A DNA stretch of 64,000 nt from Melampsora larici-populina 98AG31 (Eukaryota; Basidiomycota; Pucciniomycetes; Pucciniales; Melampsoraceae). The notes beneath the pieces are model-generated. The model was given only the letters and a program-made list of their open reading frames with translations, did not search any database and was not told the DNA's origin. The position numbers and the translations under genes are program-made. The stretch is from NCBI RefSeq assembly GCF_000204055.1, contig NW_006768767.1, positions 634,053 to 698,052 of the forward strand, read 5' to 3'. How positions within the stretch are numbered: the first letter of the stretch is position 1; every line of letters starts with the position of its first letter. This document shows, piece by piece, positions 58,104 through 64,000 of this stretch.

Positions 58104-60077
58104 AACGGAAAATATATATATACAATGTATATTCCCACCACCTACCTCTTTTATTTCTCGATCACTTTTTTTTTCTTTGTCTGATTAATACAATAAGTTC
58201 TTTTTATGTTTTCCCTTCTTTTTAAACTTTTTGGCTGTAGAATTTGTTTTTGGTATGGATTTATTGTTTGTTTTGTTTGTTATTTGATCTCAAAGATAAA
58301 AAGAAAAAGATCATAATATACATATCTATATTATAAATATATACAACATAAGAAAATGATGATGTATCAACAAAGAAAGAATTTGTTTTTTATAAATTTT
58401 TTTTGGTTTTTTTTTTGGTTTTTTTGGTTTTTGTTGTTGTTGTTGTTGTTCTCATTGATGATGAAGTTTTGTTATTGATTTTGTTCTAAAAAATAATGGA
58501 TATAATCTATACATAAACATCTTATTAAAACCTTACTATCTTGTTCATCTGCAACACTATCTTTAAAGAAAAGAGAAAAAACATGGTTAAGTGGGAAAAT
58601 AAGATGAGAAATGGATGGTGGTTTGATTTTGAATTGATTTGAAGAAACTGTACTTTAGTTATTTTGGTGGTTGCAATGATTGATGAATCAAGAATTCTGC
58701 AAAGAAAAAAGGTTTTTTGTAAAATGTTGATTTAAGAATCCAAGTTGAGTTATAAAAATAGGTTTCAAGTCAATAGACTTTAAGTCTTTCAATGCCTATA
58801 TTACAACAACTTTTTGATTATTGTAAAATAACTGGTTTTTGTTTTACAATCAGAACCTCTTTTGAAGTGCTTCAATTTAAAAATATTGAAAAACTTGTCC
58901 AAATTTTTCAAATTTCCATCAAAACTAATCAGACTTGAAATTCCTGGGTGTTTTTTCCTCAACAAGAAGATATAAAAGGGCTTTTAAGTGTAACATGTAC
59001 AAACCTGAAAAAAAGAAGAAGTCTGAAAACACAATCACAAGAAAGTATAGAAAATGCCTAACCTAGGATTTTGCAGTGTGACCCAGTCCTGCCTGGCTGG
59101 GCTCAATCAATATCTTTGGAAGGAGTCAGCACAGAGTAAAAGTAACTCAGGTGTAGCCTGGAAAGGCTCAAAAGCCTTCCAGTGCAAGGAGTTTCAGTCC
59201 TATTGTTAGAATACAGCTTTGGGACTGGCCCTGAGGTGTGGGAGTGGTGGAACAAGAAACTTGTGACAAACAGTGAGAGCATAGGAGAGAGATAAAGACA
59301 AGAGATGTGGAGCAAATGGGGAATAGTATCACCCAGGAGAGGAGTGGGAGTAGACAAGTAGTGAAGTATATATATATCATATAGACTACATGAGGTACAA
59401 CTCAAATTCCTACATAGGCCCCAATCCCAATCCAGTCTTGCCATCCATGCTGATCTAGTACAAGCTCTGAGGGTGTCATGTGATCCAATTGAGTGAGGGT
59501 TGGTCCAAATTGAGAGGGGCTGGTTGATGGTGCCTGATTGGGGATAGTATAATCCTGGCAGAGGATGAAGTGGCCCACATGGTGATCCCAACACCTGAGA
59601 TGTCTAGGAATCCTTCCTCAAGCCGGCAATTTCAGGCAGAGTCCAGAGGCTGTTCCTGTGGCTGTCTCAGGTCTTTAAAAACTGAGCACTGCACTTCTTC
59701 AGCTATACAAGGAGATATTCCTTGTGTATAACCATATCCATGCACTGATGTATTGGGGTGAAACCAGGAATTCTGTGCCAGGTTCTGTGATATGTGATCC
59801 AACTATGGGTGGGTGTATCAGGAGAATCAGAGGTCCTGTGATGAGTCTGATTAAACCAAAACCTGCAGATTCTTTGAATGTCAATCTAGCACATCAGAGT
59901 GTGTAGACCAAGTCTGTGGATAGCTTTCACACTGAAATGGAAATCATAGCACAAAGACTGATGTTGCAACAGCTCTAGTGCAGTGATCAAACTGTTTTCA
60001 AGATGAACCCCTGCCTTGGTCAAGAGGGAATTCCCAAATTCATATGAATGGATCATGATTGTCAGGCTCAAAGCTAA
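58104..60077. other. 3' flank of the SNF1 beta gene and intergenic DNA
   Basis: 58110-58490 is very AT-rich with TTTTGGTTTTT and GTTGTTGTTG runs and is probably the 3' UTR and terminator. 59060-59700 has longer frames on the minus strand (163 aa at 59103-59594) without recognisable domains. Confidence 0.35.
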
Positions 60078-61074
60078 GGGCCCGTTCGGTTCGGTTGGTC
60101 ACATATTATGTGACCGACTTTTACACCAAAACTGTTACATACAGTCAGATATTATATGGACCATATTGGACCCATATAGTTGCATTTACATAGCCGTTCG
60201 GTACGAATATGTGACGTCGATATGTCATCGCATGTCTTCACATATTCGTCCAAATAGAGATACAGCCTTTGGGCTGTATCTACCCCCTCTATCTCTATCT
60301 GCCCCTGCCCCAATCCATCTCCTTCTTCCACCCCTTTCTCCTAATCTCAATACCCGCACACCCCCTTTCCAACGTTTCTTTTTTTCCTCACTGCCTCACT
60401 CAGCTATCCACACGATTCTCTTCCTCAGCTAGTACATTAACTCGCTATTGAACCTCACAATTAGTCCTTTATTTAATCAACTTGTTTATTCACTCTCAAC
60501 TTGCTTTAGTTTCTTATTCGATTAAATCTTTTATTCAAAAACCTTTTTATTGTTCCCAACTCGCTATTAAATCAAACCGGCTATTACCTTATCATTCAAT
60601 AGAACTCGCTATTAGTTTCTTAGTTGATCAAATCTTTTTATCCAATCAAACTTGTTATTACTTTCTTTCACTCGACTTCTCAATTGGACTCAAAGTCCCC
60701 CGGTCGAGGACATCGCAGGTCGATTGCGATGAAACTAGTTGTAGGTGAACGAAGAAGATGAGAATGGTCTTTAATGACTGTTTTGGTTTTTTTATGAAGC
60801 TCGTTGTAGGTGAACAAGAGCAATGATGAAGGTCTTTGATGACCATTTTGATTTTTTGGGGGGGAACAGTCGATTAGATTGTATGTTGTTATATGATTAC
60901 CGAACAGCGATATGATCAACAGAGGTCAACAAACGTCTGTTGACCTCTTTTGGATATCTGTTCGGTAATCTCAATTACCGATCTACCAATATCTCTATCT
61001 GCCCCTTCATATAGGGGCAAAACAAAATTTTGTTTTCAGGGCATATAATATGCAAAAACGAACCGAACGGGCCC
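60078..61074. mobile_element. 997-bp MITE, TIR GGGCCCGTTCGGTTCGG, TAA duplication
   Basis: The left end is GGGCCCGTTCGGTTCGGTTG; the right end in reverse complement is GGGCCCGTTCGGTTCGTTTT. TAA flanks both sides (60075-60077, 61075-61077). A palindromic subterminal region (CACATATTATGTG), a TACAGCCTTTGGGCTGTA hairpin and a CT-rich block follow. The right portion matches 32870-33022 and 27840-28005. The 138-codon frame inside is driven by the CT-rich block and is not supported as a gene. Confidence 0.95.
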
Positions 61075-61077
61075 TAA

Positions 61078-61973
61078 GTTCTTGACATGTAGGGTATAGT
61101 TTTCAGGGATATGAAAAATATCCAAAATTTCATGGAGTGTTCTCTCAAGAGTGAAGAATACCATTGATTGGTGAGAAAATTCTTAAGAAATCTCTCCAAT
61201 TTATAAGAGCCAAAAGCCTCTATAAGTTGCAAAATCAAAAAAACTGAAATGATAAGTCAACTGTTGATCCAACAGTGACAAGGCCTGCAATTTGTTAACC
61301 TTCTCATGTACAGTAAGGTGATTCTGGCTTTCTTCATGTTTTCAAGCTGAACTGGTCCAGTAGTTCTTTGTTGTAGCTCTCTTCTCTGGAGGGATTGATC
61401 TCTCTTGATGAATTGAAGTTTTGTTTTGTGTGTTCATATATTATTGAAAGTTGATGCAATGAATTTGAATCATCTCCTTCAACCACTTCTTCAATGAGAG
61501 TTTCTGATGGAGTCAACACACAATGCTGAATGCAAATCATATGCAGCACTACCACAATAAAGACATATTTTTACTCTGATTTTCTAAGCCACAAATAACC
61601 AAGCACTGTCAAGATTATACATTATCCCCAAGTGGCAATGGTAAAATGATTAACAGTATAGTTTGTCATAAAAGGATATACCACTGACCTGAGCCATAAC
61701 ACCCACACTACATATGTGCAGCAGGCTGAGTAAATAGGTGGCTATAGTGTACATACAAGTTTGCTCACTTGTCTGCTCATCTAAATAAGTAAATCACATG
61801 TGATACATCATGTAACTTTTTTCACTTTGACAAAATGGTGCCAAAAATTGATTACATATACTTCAAGCTCCATGGATACTCAGACAATGCTCTTGAAGCC
61901 ATTTGCCAGTAACAGAAAGGGTGTTATATGAAGTTTAGTTGATGAAATTACATCAAAACTTTGAGACAGTGTA
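61078..61973. other. Intergenic region
   Basis: 61735-61820 resembles 7475-7560 (see the 3.95-7.45 kb element). No gene. Confidence 0.35.
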
Positions 61974-62989
61974 CACCCACTTCGGTAACCGTTGTGTGAC
62001 GTGTGCGACCGACTGCGCACCACCAAAAAGTCGCACTGATTTTCGGTCGCATATGTGACCGAAAAAACCAATTCGGTAAACCAAAATGCGACGGAAGACG
62101 CACACGCATCTTTGCACATATGTGCAAAAATCGTGCGCATTCTTGAAAACGACTCAAAGCCGTATATTTTCAAATTAATGCAACTGCAACTTTCCATCGC
62201 TCTCTCTTTCAACCCATCACTCTCCCTCTTTTTCTTACTTCACCAAATTTCATCCTTCATTACCACCAAAAAAATCAACTTCTTAATCCCTGAACTCCAT
62301 TCACTTCAAATAATGGATCCTCTAAACAACCTCGATCTTGACATCACCTTTTCAATCTTGATATGGCCATTATTTTGTCTATCGGAACAATCAATATTCT
62401 CATTCAAACTTACCATCAACCTTCTTTTATTGATCCCAAGTTCCTTGTTTTCCTTCAAATCACAAATCATTTCTTTTATCTCAACTCCTCGAGTGGTATC
62501 CAATCATTTGAGTGTTGGATTGTATTTGTCTCTGGCTTATTACATATTATCAATCTGATTTGAAATGGTCACTTTTAAAGATGTTTTGTTTCTGATGCAA
62601 TAGATGATAAATGATACAAAAAAGCTTTAAATCTCCTGGAAAATGAATTAAATTGAAAAATTGCATGAGTCTCTTGGGTTTGAATGATTCAAGTCAAAAA
62701 GCAATGATGTTGTGGCGTTGAAGGGCGAGAAATAGGGTGATGTCAAGACCATTCGACTGCTTTGGCCATCATCAAAGTCGATGACCTCGTTTACCAGTCA
62801 GTGAAAGGCGTTATCGATCTCAATAATGCTGAATTCTGATCACATATCACGTTGTATCTGTTTACCGAACGTTTCCGAAAAGTGGAGTGTTGTGTGTTTT
62901 TATACATACACACACGATGAGAAAATTTCTCACCGTGATGCAAAAGTCGCATTAAATTATTAATGCGACTTTTTTTGCCGAAGTGGGTG
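61974..62989. mobile_element. 1016-bp MITE, TIR CACCCACTTCGGYAA, GTA duplication
   Basis: The left end is CACCCACTTCGGTAA; the right end in reverse complement is CACCCACTTCGGCAA. GTA flanks both sides (61971-61973, 62990-62992). AAAAGTCGCAT/ATGCGACTTTT motifs recur near both ends, with a hairpin at 62943-62976. A CT-rich block like that in the 60078 element lies at 62190-62260. Frames inside are not conserved with any known protein. Confidence 0.9.
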
Positions 62990-62992
62990 GTA

Positions 62993-64000
62993 TGTAATCA
63001 ATTCTTGGAATGCTTTTGTCAAGCTGAAATAAGTTACACTATGTATTACAGCCGTTTCAAGAAAGGTTGACAACTTTTTTTGGAGAAAGTTGTCTCCGCG
63101 GCGGGTAAAACTAGAGACAAAACTTGATTTACAGGTTTATTCTTTTCTGTATTCTTCCAATTAGCAGAGAGAAAAAATCGGGTGAGGGACATAACAGGAC
63201 AAAACCCGGGTTTTGCACATTGGCGAGATTTTTAGAAAAAAACAATCTTTGTTGAAACAGCTGTACATATAATTCAATGATCCAGATGAGCAGATAAATT
63301 AGTGAATCTGTATGTAAACGATAGCCCCTCATTCACTCATTCTGATAAACATATGTAGTGTGTGCTTTATGGCTTGGGTGTGCAGTGATAGATCCTTTTA
63401 TGAACCACTGAAACACTATACTCTTAATCATTTTCCCATTCCCACTTGGGGAAAATGTATGATGTTTACAGTTAAGTCTATTTAACCAAAGATCAGAAGA
63501 GCGATAAAAAGGGATCAGTAAGGTGATCAGCAAGGTGATAAGGAACTCAAGTTGTTTTCAAGGCTCCCCTCTGAAAAGGTTTGAAGAGTATTTCAAAACC
63601 CTGACCAAAGAACCCAAGACTGGAGTTGTTAAAGCATTGAACTATACTTTGTGATCATCATATTATGTTTTACATAGGCATCTGCTAACTGTTGGTGCTG
63701 AATATCATCATAGAACCACTCCAGCAGTTCTCCATACCACAATTACAAGATCACAAGGAGCTTTTTCATCAAACTGCAAACCCTGCTTCTCCTCTCCTTA
63801 TCAAGAGGCAAGGTAGATTGATTGTGACATCTTAGGCTGACATGCTGACACACATTGTGAATTACTCATAGAATCACAGTATATGTTCAATGTTTCAATG
63901 AACTTGCTCTACTTTGAATGCAACACATGATGATATGCTACTTGTTGATAAGATGATTTGCTAGTCTGTTGGGATGCTGGTGTTGGTTATGTTACAAGAG
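62993..64000. other. Intergenic region to the window end
   Basis: No gene or recognisable repeat seen. Confidence 0.4.

Noticed and set aside
59103..59594. 163-aa minus-strand frame
   Set aside because: No start context, domain or intron signals; composition suggests chance.
60016..60432. 138-aa frame in the 60078 element
   Set aside because: It spans the TIR and a CT-rich block, is not conserved in the related copies at 32.3 and 27.3 kb, and has no domain.
62055..62558. 167-aa hydrophobic frame in the 61974 element
   Set aside because: Driven by pyrimidine-rich DNA; overlapping frames are equally open and begin within the terminal region.

Overview
The window looks like transposon-rich nuclear DNA from a basidiomycete, most likely a rust fungus (Pucciniales). 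Evidence: genes with several short introns (GTRNGY donors, often 60-120 bp), AT-rich intergenic DNA, nested DNA transposons and MITEs, an F-box/LRR gene with a decayed paralogue, and decayed fragments that resemble rust-expanded families as I remember them. The genus cannot be fixed from sequence alone. No rRNA, tRNA, CRISPR or bacterial-type feature was seen.

Five host genes can be modelled. They are a divergent casein kinase 1 (minus strand, 13343-14667, four exons), a cytochrome P450 (minus, 17529-19726, at least six exons), an F-box/LRR-like protein (plus, 42847-44477, two exons), a His/Ser-rich coiled-coil protein (minus, 48043-49282, three exons), and the beta subunit of SNF1/AMPK (plus, 56132-58103, three exons, N-myristoylation signal, CBM48 and C-terminal ASC domain). 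Smaller or broken loci are an F-box pseudogene (20708), a short possible gene (42305-42728), a repeat-family pseudogene (12508-12997), and relics with a tyrosine-recombinase-like or Cys-rich appearance (3.6 kb and 6.9 kb).

The rest is mostly mobile DNA. At the left edge is a Tad1-type LINE (minus), with gag and endonuclease ORFs overlapping by seven bases. From 3.9 to 7.4 kb lies a relic with long inverted arms around a 77-bp minisatellite. From 8.6 to 12 kb are two TIR elements and a 1.6-kb repeat that recurs at 29.8 kb. From 22.1 to 26.5 kb an almost complete hAT element (801-codon transposase, six exons, two TGA stops, perfect 8-bp target duplication) sits inside a 385-bp MITE. From 27 to 34 kb and from 60 to 63 kb are elements with GGGCCYGTTCGG-type ends and TAA duplications. 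From 40.8 to 41.8 kb a 359-bp MITE sits inside a foldback element. At least six copies of a ~200-bp hairpin family (CCTTGG/CCAAGG) are scattered from 13 to 51.6 kb. LTR-retrotransposon pieces lie at 7.8, 33.4-34.1, 38.5 and 53.2-54.0 kb.

The clearest biological story is layered transposition. Several elements can be dated relative to each other, because empty sites or broken host repeats are present in the same window.
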